Shown: piece by piece, positions 11,140-22,218 of the stretch
Numbering within the stretch: the stretch's first letter is position 1
How the letters are laid out: every line of letters begins with the position of its first letter
From: Panax quinquefolius
Taxonomy: Eukaryota; Streptophyta; Magnoliopsida; Apiales; Araliaceae
Length of the DNA: 64,000 bases
Direction: 5' to 3'
Assembly (NCBI GenBank): GCA_020205615.1
Contig: CM035170.1
Location: 9,976,311-10,040,310, forward strand
Notes under the pieces: model-generated
Told to the model about the DNA's origin: nothing
Seen by the model: only the letters and a program-made list of their open reading frames with translations
The model's database searches: none
Program-made: the position numbers and the translations under genes

Positions 11140-11560
11140 AATTTGTGAAGGAATTTTTCTCTCACTAATTTTAAGAAAGATTCTCAATTTATAATTAGTG
11201 AAGGAAAATATTCTCTCGTTAAATAAATTTGTTCCTCACAATATATTATTTGTGAGGGAATCAAGTTATTCACTAATTTTAAATAGTCCTTCTTAAAATA
11301 TTATTTGTGAAGGAAACTAATCTTTCACTAAATAACAATATTCCATTACTAAATACAATTTGTGAAAGAATAAGTTATTCACAATATATCCTTCACAAAA
11401 AACATTTAGTTACTACTTAGCGAAGGATACCCAATTGCGAGGAGGTCTAATGCGAGCACTCGTGTGAAGGAAATATTCTTTCACAATAAATCACTTGTGA
11501 GAGATATAGGGCCTCTAGTGAAGGATTTGTCCTTCACTAGAGGCCATTTTTGGTGTAATG
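11140..11560. repeat. CACTA-1 right subterminal repeats and terminus
   Basis: A dense array of GTGAAGGAA / TTCCTTCAC / CTCACTAA words in both orientations over about 400 bp, ending in the right terminal inverted repeat. It is denser than the left side. AT-rich DNA with an (ATA)n run (11031-11056) precedes it. Confidence 0.75.
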
Positions 11561-11570
11561 TCTCTTGTTG

Positions 11571-11731
11571 TATATTAAAGATTGTATTTGTATTCTGTAC
11601 CATGTATTTGGCGACTCAGAATAGGTGATGTATACCTATTTTGGGGGCGTCACATAAGTTGTATTTGAATTTTATACCATGTATTTGGCGACTCAATATG
11701 GGTGATGTATACCTATTTTGGGGGCGTCACA
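11571..11731 (+). repeat. Tandem duplication of LTR 3' end
   Basis: Two copies of a 75-80 bp unit, 'gta ccatgtatttggcgactca ... gatgtatacctattttgggggcgtcaca', ending at 11654 and 11731. The solo LTRs at 50287 and 52934 carry this unit once. The duplication is specific to this copy. Confidence 0.8.
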
Positions 11732-12572
11732 GTTTCATCTTCCAGAATTCAGAGCATCACCAGAACATAACATCTAGATCCAAACCCCTAGACTATGAAC
11801 CCAACATCAGATCCCCCACAACATCAGACCATGAATATAATATCATATTATAACTCCCAATTCAAGCATACACAAGGACATTACCTCTACTAATCTCGCA
11901 GTAGGCCCTATGATCTATAAACCCTTGAATTTGGTATAAAATAGGAGGAGGAAGAAAGGGGATAGTGGGTGGGCCGGAAGAAATGGAGGAGTCGGAGATG
12001 GAAGATGGAGAAAGACAACAAATTGATTAGACCCATCGAAATAGAACTTCGATTTAAATCAATTTGAAACTCCAGCTCTACAAAATCACACCACAAGTTA
12101 ACACGAGCACAAATTGGAATAACACCAAACCAGATCCAAACCAACTCAAATCACAATCGTTCCAAAAAATCCACTACTTTGATTTGGGAATTTGGGATTT
12201 AGGTTATGGTTGGGCAGTTGGCAGAGGCTAGAGAGTGAGAGTGAGAGAGGTGAGAGCAGAGTGGTAACCGGTAAGGCTTAAGAGTTGAGTCTTTAATTTT
12301 TTTTTAATGTCTATTTGGTTATTCGGGTAACCGAATATCAAAATTTTAGTAACCGTATCCAAACCTAAAAACTGAAAAATAAAACAGTTATAACCGAATT
12401 GCAAAAAATAATCGAAATAATTCGGTTAAAAAATTTCGGTTATGTTCGGTTATTCAATTTTATCCATTTTTTGCTCAGTTCTACTAACAATAATACTTTC
12501 AGTTATGATATTTTGGATGAGCATGTGGTGGGCTAAGATGACATTAAGATGACTTAAGAAGATACTATACAG
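11732..12572. other. No gene seen; TE-remnant-like sequence
   Basis: About 840 bp. A purine-rich stretch at 12215-12260, and palindromic words around 12310-12460 built on CGGTTA/TAACCG that look like a decayed DNA-transposon end. The minus ORF at 11908-12144 has no recognisable motif. Nothing supports a gene. Confidence 0.4.
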
Positions 12573-12850
12573 TGGTTGTTAAGCCTTATTTAGATGGATT
12601 TGATTCGATTCGGACTTGGGATTTGACCCGAGATTTGTTCCGGACTCGGGATTTGACACGGGTTGTTTCATATGGTATCAGAGTTAGGTTTTTGAAAGCT
12701 TGGGTCGGGTCATCCGATCAGGTTATCAGTTCTGACGGGGACGTTGGACCAGTGGTTTAAGGCTTTATTTGGATGTATTTGATTTAATTCGGACTTAATA
12801 TTTTGACCCGAGATTTATTTCGGACTCGAGATTTGACCATGTTTATTTTA
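12573..12850 (+). mobile_element. TRIM-like mini LTR element
   Basis: Two similar direct repeats of about 95-100 bp (12573-12670 and 12753-12850) share TGGTT..AAG.C..TTATTT.GATG, 'gacccgagattt.tt.cggactcg.gatttga' and a ..TTT(C/T)A end. Directly after the first lies TGGTATCAGAG (12673-12683), the initiator-Met tRNA primer-binding site. A purine-rich 'gacggggacg' precedes the second. LTR, PBS, an internal part of about 80 bp, polypurine tract and LTR is the layout of a terminal-repeat retrotransposon in miniature. The LTRs are diverged and I saw no clear target duplication, so it is old. It has no coding capacity. Confidence 0.5.
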
Positions 12851-13150
12851 TTTCCAATCCATTTTTATAAACACGTGATGGTGGTGAAATATAAATGAAA
12901 GGTTGTTGACACTTCCCCAAATGCTCTCAATGTTGAATTCTCGGTAGGTTTAGCCGAGAATCGGTTATGAGAGTAGAGTGGTTATTTGAGAATTTGTGCT
13001 CCTTGATGATTGAAGAGAAGAATGTTCAATTCTTGATGGAGAAAATGACCCATAATAGTTAACCAATAATTGGTGTTCAATGATTGAAGAAAGAGATGTT
13101 CAAGTGAGTGAGAGCTCTTAATGTAATAAAGTCACTTCTGATAGGGAAAT

Positions 13151-13590
13151 TGTTAGAATATTACAAGTGAGTTGGAATCTCACATCGGAGAAATAATAGA
13201 AGAGCGAATGACTAACATACATGAAAAGGTCAAAGACATGGATTAAACTTTTGGGTCAAGTTGGATTCCAAATATGTATGATAGTGTCTTGTACAAACAG
13301 ACATCATTCACTGTTCTTCCCCAACAACTTGCATTTGAAAAATGATTTACTTGTTAGAGAAACTGTCCGGAATTAATTTTTGAACCACCACTGTGTTTTT
13401 GAAGAGGCTCATTACCCCGGGATCGATCTTCTATAACTCTGATACCAGTTGTTGTCGTGTGCACATACATGCATGTTTAGAATTCAACTTGACCTAAAAT
13501 TTTAGTTATTAGGTCTTGGACCCTTTCATATATATTAGTCATTCACTCTTTCATTATTTTTTTGATTTGGAGACTCCAACTCATTTGTAT
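13151..13590. mobile_element. Inverted pair of TRIM-like LTRs
   Basis: The segment 13151-13290 (tgttagaata ... gtgagttgga.tctcacatcgg ... gaatgactaa ... ggtcaagttggattc) is matched imperfectly by the reverse complement of about 13455-13585. The right arm is preceded by CTCTGATACCA (13437-13447), the reverse complement of the tRNA-Met primer-binding site, so the right copy is an LTR with its PBS in minus orientation. The arms of about 130 bp are separated by about 165 bp and could fold into an imperfect hairpin transcript. It is probably two TRIM LTRs brought tail to tail. Confidence 0.45.
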
Positions 13591-16233
13591 ATCATAAGAG
13601 TATTCTCTTTAGATAATGTTATGAGACTCAAATTTTATTTTATTTAAAATGATCTGACATCTTTATATTAACTGGGTATATTTATTGTGATGATCGTATT
13701 TAAAGTACAATTTATCTTATGAACTTGATATTTTTACATGTATTTTTAATATTTTTATAAATTTTTCTTTCATATGAAAGATATCTGATGAAATTCAATT
13801 TTATATAAAAAGAATTATATAAAAATATATTAAAATACATATAAAAATAGTAATTCACTTTCTTTTATTTAATGTCATCATCCAGATTTTTACTCTTTCA
13901 AAATCATCACATGAATATCACATATTGTAATGTAAAACAGTAGGAGTAATAGTTTTTAACGGCGCAGAAATAGTGCTTTTTCTCACTCTGGAACTATTAA
14001 GGAGATTAGAGCTGGAGAGTGGAGAGTATTCACCAAGTTTTGACTTTGAAGAATACTCCATTTGATTTCTGAATTTCTTCACAAGCCGCCTAAATTATAT
14101 ATGTTTCTGAAATGAAATGAAATTAAATGCAAAGAAGTCTAAATAAATAGCTAGTTAGGTCGGCGATTTTAACTTATATCTTGTCACCCAAGATTGATTG
14201 ATGCGGTTATACAAAATCCTAATTTTCTGATTTGATATCCTTATGTATTATTACTAGTCATAGCCTTAGGTCAAATTAATTTTACTCATTTTTTTTTAAC
14301 CTTGATTGCCCATCAATTTCTACTCCTGTCTATTCACTCGTCATCAATTAAATATGAGTCATATGACAATTTACTTAATCTCCGTAGCCATCTGTCGGAG
14401 TGATTAACATGAAGTTAATTAATTTTGATCAATTGATTATGCAGATTGCGAAATAATCTCTCTCTACTTGTCAATATTGTATTAGTCAATTGACCAACTT
14501 ATCATAAAATTAGCTTCATGATACGTAGCCGGATCCGTGATCTGTGTGAATTTGGTTAAAATGTAAAATTATTCCTTAATTTTTTCAAAATGTGTGAATT
14601 CAGTTTCTGTTTACATGCTTAAGAAATTAGTCCATTGTGGTAAATTTAATGGTACAAAATTGTCTCATTTGGTAGAGTAAAGTTGTCCCTTAGGACAGTA
14701 CTTGTGCACTACCAAAAGTACCACAAAGAACTGTAATATATACTAATTATTCATATTAAGGATAAATTCATGTATTTTAATCAAATTGAAGTCTAAATCT
14801 GTCATCCATTGAACAATCTGTTGCCTGCGAAAGTCCCAACTTCAACTCGAAGTATGTTTGGTCTTATAACCCCATTTTCCTACTGTAGAAAGAACCACTG
14901 ATCATGGTCATTTATCTATTTATAGTAATGCAATTTAATTCTCCTGCAACATCTTCAAAAATACCCATGTTGTTTCTAGTTGGGGAATTTTGATTTTTTC
15001 GAGTGAGTGCCTTGCAATTCTTTGAATTCTTTTTGACTAAATAAAGTTTTGATTGGAAAATTTAAAAACTGTATTGTCCTTGTATAGAATAATAAAGAAA
15101 AGGTTGTGGAGCATGGATATCTTATGTTAAAAGAGAGGGCATGCATGGAATATAAAAATATATGCATGGTGTCTAAATATTTCTCTCTTCCATGCACAGT
15201 ACTGGCCACACGTGAAACAGCAGCTAAAAGAGTAATATTTTCAGTGAATAATTAATGTAGTAGGAAATCTATTATCATTTATTTTTGTTGATTAGTCATT
15301 TTCTTAGGGTTTGAGGATAACAGGCCTAGCAAGCATTCTCTAGCTGTTAATTTATTTATGTTTCTTAGGTTCTTACTCAATTTGTGATAAAAGATAAGAT
15401 GAGGCTACTGGCCATATATGTATGGTAGATTCGTACAGATATTGTGACCAGACAGACTATTAGCCTTAGCTTTAGATTGTGACATTTCAGTAAATTAACC
15501 CCAGAGAGAGACTTCTTCTAGTTTACTCACTCAAGGCTCCTTTCAGACTCATATTTTTTACATAAAAATATGATTTTTTTTTTTAAAAAAATAAATTATC
15601 TCACCCAAACGTAATTACTACGTAAATAAGACTTTAATTCACAAAGGAGATGCTCAATATCAATTCTCTGTTTAATAAGATAGAAGTATGTACATGGTGG
15701 GCGATCTCACGTACATACACGATGAATGTTTTTGTTTCTTAGAGCTCACGTTTGATCTATGGTTTGACGTACACATCTAATATCAACATATATTTTAAAA
15801 CATCTTGTGATTTTTTAAATTTTCTGTCTTATGTATGTCGTTTATTGTTGTTAAATTAATGTAATTTATTTATAGAAAATCCAAAGTATGTTTTAGTAGA
15901 CAGAATTAATTACTCAATACTTTTGGACATCTTTTTAGAGAGTAATGTTGTAATATGGATAAGTTCATGTATCTAATATATAAAAAGGGAAGACCGACTG
16001 TGGTATAAATAATTTGTGCCAAGTTTTTTGGCTTTTCCAAAAATGCTTTTCAAATTTAAGATTATTTTTATTTTTTTGTATATTAATTTTTTTCTTTAGT
16101 CCTTTAAATTTTACAAAAAAATTATTTTTATCCCATATAATTACACACATTATTGAGTTATACAAGATATTGAGTTATTCGATTTTGTTCAAAAAAATTA
16201 TCAAGATTGAAATAAGGTTTGATTAAGGTTACT
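13591..16233. other. AT-rich intergenic DNA, no gene seen
   Basis: About 2.6 kb without an ORF above about 80 codons, and no recognised domain, tRNA or clear terminal repeat. The short ORFs at 14976-15209 and 15965-16226 are AT-rich and have shadows on the other strand. This is the flank into which CACTA-A inserted, since the TSD ACT ends at 16233. Confidence 0.5.
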
Positions 16234-16829
16234 CACTACAAGAAAAAGACTTTCAAGTCGACGGAATTAATTCCCACGAAATCATTTCGGTCGAGGTTGT
16301 ACTAAGTTCAACGGAATAATCCCTCGAAACTAATTCCATCGACAATAACGTATTATCGACAGATGTGTTAATAACCTCGACGGAAGTCCGTCGACAATAT
16401 AAATACCAAAGGGCGCGCAAGTGCCAGTGCCAATACTAATTTCGACAGATGTATTAATAATCTCGACGGAATCCTGTCAGAAATACTAACTTTAATTAAA
16501 TCCTAATCAGTTCTGTCAGGAATAAACATATGAATGATATTCCTATTTACATATGATTTGATTATGATATATATATATGAATGAATATGCAAGCATGCTT
16601 GCATTAAGAAACGTTGTAAAGTCATTTGATAGATAATAGAAACATGTGTACAAGGACTTAGAATGAATTGATTAAGTATGTTAGGTTGATCCTACATAAG
16701 CAAAACAGCTTTGTAAAGTCCTTAAAAAGAAATGATGTACAATGACTATAAATTTAGAAAGATCAAGCATGTTAGGTTGATCTTATGATGTAATAGATAG
16801 GCTTGTCTGATCGTCGAGCACTGCACCGG

Positions 16830-17750
16830 AAATCGTAGTCTGCCAGGAGAGTCAACGAAAACTCGAGAGCTGTCGAGGCAGAATCGTAGTCTGCAAGATA
16901 GTAGATCTCGGAGTTCGTAGACTGCCAGGAGAGACGAGGAAGGATCGTAGTGTGTCGAGTAGAACTTCCTCGGAGACCAAGTCTGCTGAGGAAATCATGT
17001 TCGAATCGTGAGACAACGACCACGAGCTGGTAAATCAACATCTCGCCAAGTCAAGTCGAAACGTAGACTACACTCGAGTCGTCGTAGAGTCTCTGCCGAT
17101 GCCGGCAAAGTCAATGATCGTAGACTACACTTAATCGTAGAGTCTCCATCGATCCGGGCCAAGTCAAGGATCGTAGACTACACTTTCAGTTCGTAGAGTC
17201 TATTGATTACATGCAGAGATTGTAGTCGAGCTATATCAGATGAAGACATCGAGCACAAAGACAAAAATCGTAGAGTGTTAAGATCTGATCCCGAAGTCGT
17301 AGTGTCTGCACAGCCGAAGCTGAAACGTAGAGTGCAGAACTACGACCTCAACAGAATGTGCTCACAATGCCAAAACAACTGAGATCGTAGTGTTTGCCAA
17401 ACAAAGAAAGAACTGATGGAAAGTAAACCAAGATACTGGTTAGTCTCTGAAGAAAAAGGCTAAAGTGATTAAGAGTAAGGTCAGTCCATTGATGATAAGT
17501 GAACGGGAGATCACAAGGAGAAAGCGAGCTGGACGCGCCACAAATCTGAAGTGTCTTGCTATTCAGAGGGGACCAGGTCAAGGAGTTAGGCCATCAGTCT
17601 TTGAGAACAGTCGAAGCAAACAGAAGTGTTGAAGCACTGCACAATAGAAGGAAGAGGTGTTCTACATTGGAGATCCAATCAACACTATTCAAGATCGTAG
17701 TGTTAACTCTACCAGTCAATGAGCAACACTCAACAAGACACTACGATTAG
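16830..17750 (+). repeat. Dense dispersed CGTAG-core motif array in LTR1
   Basis: CGTAG occurs on the plus strand at 16834, 16885, 16916, 16946, 17062, 17083, 17119, 17136, 17172, 17192, 17269, 17298, 17326, 17386 and 17696, and inverted at 17741. Most copies are TCGTAG or GATCGTAG followed by AGT, ACT or TGT/TCT. Spacing is irregular (20-120 bp), so this is not a simple tandem repeat. More copies lie in the internal region (20296, 20948, 20967, 21567, 21619, 21640) and in the coding frame (24439, 24486, 24652). Confidence 0.75.
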
Positions 17751-18090
17751 GTCCTCGAAGACATGCATCAGAATCATAGAGTTCGAATATTTGAAGACTG
17801 AAGCATTGACAACGGTTCAATCTGAAGGGTAATATTCGGACAAGAGCTTATTGAGAGCATCGATGCAAAAGGACAACCTCTGATCGAGAAATAAGAAGGA
17901 GGAAATAAAGTCTTCGACCTGCCCAAGACATTAAAGTGACAACTCTAATGGGGTAGGTGAAATAGTAGACTGTAATGTCAGATAAAGTATGACATGTCAC
18001 ATCAGCAGTCTACCTCTGTCAACTCGAGATCTGTGAAGATATTTGAATAGCCTTCAACGGATACTTTTCAACGGAAGGATTGGGAAGGAG

Positions 18091-18098
18091 TATAAATC
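18091..18098 (+). promoter_or_regulatory. Candidate TATA box of LARD LTR1
   Basis: TATAAATC within 'aaggagtataaatcagg', conserved in LTR2 at 35769-35776. It lies about 1.2 kb before the LTR end, a plausible U3/R border, and is the only good TATA-like site in this well-conserved part of the LTR. No transcript evidence is visible from the sequence. Confidence 0.35.
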
Positions 18099-19314
18099 AG
18101 GAAGAGCTTCAAAGATCGAGGGTTGCTGGAGTTGCCGAGTTTGGAGTAACCGTGGACTGTTCTAAACCATGTGAAATTGTGAGTTTGAAGGCTCACTCTA
18201 TGATCCACAAAGAAAACTCAGACACATGCAAAGGAAGAAGTAAAAGTGAGAGTTCTACTATGTAGAAGTGAGAGTTCTACTACAAGAAGAGTGTTCTGAA
18301 CTGCCGAGAGAAAGAAGAGCATCATGTCATCTTGGTGTCCATCATGGGAAGACTCTAAGTACCATAGAGAAGAGATAACAGTCATCTTAGCAAGTCCATC
18401 ATGAGAAGACATCAAGTATCAAGAAGGGAGATCACAAACATCATCATGGTGGCAAGCATGAGAAAGTTTTTAAGTACCTAGTAGAAGAACTTACAGTCAT
18501 CTTAGAAACCCATCATGTGCAGCCATCGTGTATCAAGAGGATCGATCTTCAAGGCAGTCATCAAGGGGTCATCTGAAGTGGTCGAGTAACTAAAGAAGCT
18601 GAGCATCATGCAACACTCAACTACACTTCAAGGATGATCACGCCAAGCTGCTAAGTACAGAAGATGTTCAGAGCGTGAAGACATCTTAACAGCTCAGCAC
18701 CAACTCCAACGAACAAACAACTCAACAAAAGCCAGGTCCTGAGGAGTCCTTGTCCGAAGGGACTAAATGAAGCCAGGGCTTGAGGGGTCCTTGTCCGGAG
18801 AGACTAAACGAAGTTCCAAGCCTGCTAGGCTTGAAGAGTTCCTAGGGAACTAGAGGAGTGACAAGGCTGCTGGCCTTGAAGAGTTCTTAGTGAAATAAAG
18901 TCTCAAGGCTGCTGGCCTTGAAGGAATCTTAGTGATTCAGGGTGCTACCCTTCCTTAGTGGAAATCCTGCTAGTTGAAAGCAGAAGAGTGGATTAGGAGC
19001 TTGAGTCTCTGAACCACTTAAAACCCCTTGTGTCTTTTACATTATGTCATTTACATTATGTACTATAACTGCTATGTATGTTTTAACTGCTTACAACCAA
19101 ACTAACTCTATGAACAATGTATGTTTGATTATGAATATATGAATGAAGAGGATCTTTTACTTATTCCGTTGTGCTTGAAAAGATTCTTATGTTTGTCATC
19201 TGCTAATATAATAGCAATACAAAATAAAAGAGAAAAGTATTTGAAATAAAAAGGATCTATTCAACCCCCCCCCCCCCCCTTCTAGATCTATTGTGCCTAT
19301 TGGGAACTAACAAT

Positions 19315-19326
19315 TGGTATCAGAGC
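19315..19326 (+). other. Primer-binding site (tRNA-iMet) of LARD element
   Basis: TGGTATCAGAGC lies two bases after the LTR1 end. It is complementary to the 3' end of plant initiator-Met tRNA, the usual primer of plant LTR retrotransposons. The same sequence follows LTR2 at 36988-36999. Confidence 0.85.
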
Positions 19327-22218
19327 AGGTTCTCATGCTATATTCAAAAGCTAATCGCTTTGAGTCTGATACCAGGCACAAACATTGTTCTAAACATAGT
19401 TTAGTATTAAGTAACTTGTAATATACAGATGAGCTCACACGTTGAAAATATTGTGTTTAGGTAAATGTGTATATACACCTGAAGCTGCTCAGATTGGTCC
19501 ATGTTCTCTATTGTTACATCAACAAGACCAATCCTTGCCTGCAGTCAATCTTGTAGTCTGAAGACTAGACGAAAAAGCTCAAGAGACATCATTGACAAAG
19601 AGTCAAGCATCCACCAGCCTGAAAGATGAAGAGGCCATACATGCTAAGAAATGTTTATCAAGAGAAGAAAGAAGATCTTCTTAAACTTATGTCTGGCCAA
19701 TCAGCAGCTGGGTGCAAACTTTATAAACTAAAGGATGTCAAAGATTTTAATGCTGAGATTCTCTTGGCCTACACCTTTAAGATCACGACTAATTGATTGA
19801 AGGTCAACAAGAGCAACAAGCTGTCAGGGGCAAATATGAAGCTATGCACATCAATGCCAAAACTCAGTATATCTAAGATAAATGATTGTTAAGAGACTAA
19901 CAGTAAAAAGGTACGGTTCCTCACCATTACATGTGTTCATCATAAAAGCACCTTTTTATGAACCATAACAATATTCTGTCAAGAAGTCATAATCTACCTA
20001 AAAAGGTGAAGAGAGAAAGTACCCTGAGGATGGAAACTCAAATGTCTATAAACTTTCTCTCCATCCAAGTTTTAGGATGAAGATGACATCTTGAAGGAAA
20101 TCTGAAATGGGTCATAAGAGCATCACATGTCAAATTAATTCTATGTGAAGTAATCTTTGCTAGTGGGTTAGTATGTATGTACAAATCCCTGTTCTAAGTG
20201 TTTGATAACACACATAGTATGATCAGTTCTACAAGAGTATCTTGATGATGTGTAGAAACTGATCACCTCCATGAATCAACTAGATACTCCTAAATCGTAG
20301 AGTTGATTCTCACTCTGCGAACACTTAAATATTGTGAACATGATCCAGCAAATGATGAAACCGTCAAAGATAGAGTGTGTTATTAAATGTCTAATCTTAC
20401 ACACACTCACCTTCACGCATATCAAAATGTATTATCTAAAACTAGTTTTATGCATGAATATGATATTGGTGATAAATGTGATGATTATCTAAATACAAGA
20501 GGAACAGTGGTTTAGAGAACTAACCTAACCAGACCCATTTAATTATGGGTACCAAAAATAGAAATATATTTAAACATGCAGGTACTCGGTCTGTCTGACC
20601 ACACTAAGGAATGCTGAAGCAGAAGACTTCAGTCAAGAAGAATCAACCAGCAGAAGGCTAAGGACTGTTCAAAAGGATTCTGATAAAATTCTTATATGTC
20701 CAAGCCTGTACTTGAAGACCCATTGAGCTAACCTGAGTGAAGCTCACATGGCTGCAAATCTATATATGGGAGCAGGCCATGCAACCAAAGATGAAAAGGG
20801 TTCTATATGCTTAAATCAAGAAAGGCATGCTATATGAGAAGAATCCTCAAGGGATCTCACAACAGAGGATCACTGAGCATCAGTTAAGAGGAATTCATTA
20901 CGAAAGCAGAACCTCACAAACACAAGACTGTCAAAGAAGACTACGTTCGTAGTGATGACAAATGATCGTAGAGTCATCAGTCCTGAAAAATATCCATACC
21001 TAAAAACATGGAGATTTAAGTGATAATGGTGATTCCAGTCAGAAGAAGATTTGCAAGGCTGCCTTCTAATACATATGTGGAAAAGGGAATCACAACTGAG
21101 AAAATAGCATAAACCATGGGGAGCAGTGATCTGTTGAGAAACAACAACACTGAGTTTTACTATGAAGAAATGTACCAACTACAGAGTCCCAAAAATTTAT
21201 GGCTGATGAACCAAATGAAGATCCATAGTCAGTAGGGACGTCTCAAAACGTACTACTGATAACCTTTCAGCCACCCAACTCAAAATCGTGGAGTGCCTAC
21301 GATCAAACATCTGATCGCAGTGTAGAAGCAGAAGGACACCACGATTACAACAAATGCAATTGTCCAAAGTTGGTAGAGGACCTCCCCACCAGAAAAGGTC
21401 AAATGAGATACCATTACAAATCACTTCCAAGATATTTAATCTGGAAAGCGCCTCAGGGACAAACCTGGCCCTCAGCTCACTCTAAGAGGTTGGCCCTTCC
21501 TTAGCTACCTTAACCCAGAAGAATTGCTTGATCAAATTCATCTCAAGGACCAAGTCAGTCAACGATCGTAGAGTCGAGGTTGAAGAGAACTCCACGATCG
21601 CAGTGTAACCTCAGCGATCGTAGAAGACAACTCGACGATCGTAGTCCTACCAAAGGGTACTCCAGTTCACAAGGAGCTTGGAAAATGAGACAATTGCTCA
21701 ACCATTCAAAATGAGGAGATAAGTTCGAATATATCAGTAATCAAACTATACTGCATCAAAGTGAGGATAAAAGTCAAAGCCATCCACTGATGCATCTCTC
21801 AAAAGTTGATCGTTGAATCAACAAAGGAAAACATAGAGTCCACAGCTGCCTTACCATGCTACCCTACGAATCAAAAGGTCAACGGTCAAAGCCACGTCGT
21901 TTAAACGTCTACTCTTCAAAAAGGAAATATCTAACTGAAAAGTTATGGGGAGTTACAGCTCATTATTGGGCATCGTGCAACCAATGGTCAGTTAACACAT
22001 CACTAGTTATGCAGAGTTAGAAGGAACTGCCATAAAGACAATTTCAAATCTGCAGACAGCTTTCAAAAGCTATCGAACCTTTCTCCCTGCCATTTTAAAA
22101 CCCTAAAATCCTCTCAAGAGCCGGAACAAATTAACACTCCAGAGCTTTATCAAATCACAATCAGCCATCTCTCATAAACCTCTCTAAATCAAATACCCAC
22201 ATTCTTTGAACTGCTCAA
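19327..22218 (+). other. Non-coding leader/internal region of LARD element
   Basis: About 2.9 kb without a convincing reading frame in any phase. It is mostly conserved in the second internal copy (36999-39568), so it is a genuine part of the element. It holds scattered CGTAG motifs, densest at 21560-21645 with GATCGTAG/GATCGCAG four times in 80 bp. The short ORFs at 20870-21178 and 21197-21430 (minus) have no known motifs. Confidence 0.7.

Larger units (their letters stand above)
4227..11560. mobile_element. CACTA-1: non-autonomous Pack-CACTA-like transposon
   Basis: The left end is CACTACACCAAAAATGGCC at 4227. The right end reads GGCCATTTTTGGTGTAATG and finishes at 11560, giving an inverted repeat of about 24 bp with one mismatch in the terminal five bases (CACTA/CATTA). 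Both sides carry the triplet TCT (4224-4226 and 11561-11563), the 3-bp target duplication typical of CACTA elements, and the host LTR is continuous when the element is removed. Subterminal arrays of GTGAAGGA/TTCCTTCAC-type words lie at 4240-4520 and 11140-11545. I find no TNP2 or Transposase_24 match inside. Instead there are exon-like pieces of several host genes, all on the plus strand. Mobility would need transposase supplied in trans. Confidence 0.9.
2531..11731 (+). mobile_element. 5'-truncated LTR, forward, interrupted by CACTA-1
   Basis: Homology to the solo LTRs starts around 2530, about 1 kb into the family consensus, so the 5' part is missing. It then follows the family: TATAAATA box, minisatellite, the 'ggcccgtagtgcatagatgg' repeats (3550-3770), and the 'aaactcacag' block at 4212-4221. 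There it is broken by the CACTA element at 4227-11560 and resumes at 11561. It ends in the family terminus GGGGGCGTCACA, present twice (at 11654 and 11731) because the last 75-80 bp are tandemly duplicated. Excluding the CACTA it is about 1.87 kb. I saw no flanking target duplication, as expected for a truncated copy. Confidence 0.75.
16514..19312 (+). repeat. LTR1 of LARD-like element
   Basis: 2799 bp from TGTCAGGAATAAAC to GGGAACTAACA, directly followed by the primer-binding site. The 3' part (17930-19312) is nearly identical to 35604-36986. The first few hundred bases match 25608-26000 well, but 16800-17200 differs by many small changes from its partner. A poly-C run (about 19264-19279) lies 30 bp before the end and recurs in LTR2 and LTR3 with different lengths. 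Confidence 0.88.

Noticed and set aside
13160..13290. Cassandra-type TRIM with an embedded 5S rRNA
   Set aside because: The 'ctcacatcgg' word resembles TRIM starts, but no 5S rRNA promoter boxes (A, IE, C) are seen.
16830..17400. CRISPR-like array suggested by evenly scattered short repeats
   Set aside because: The motif core is only 5-8 bp, spacing is irregular and the DNA is plant nuclear; no repeat/spacer structure.
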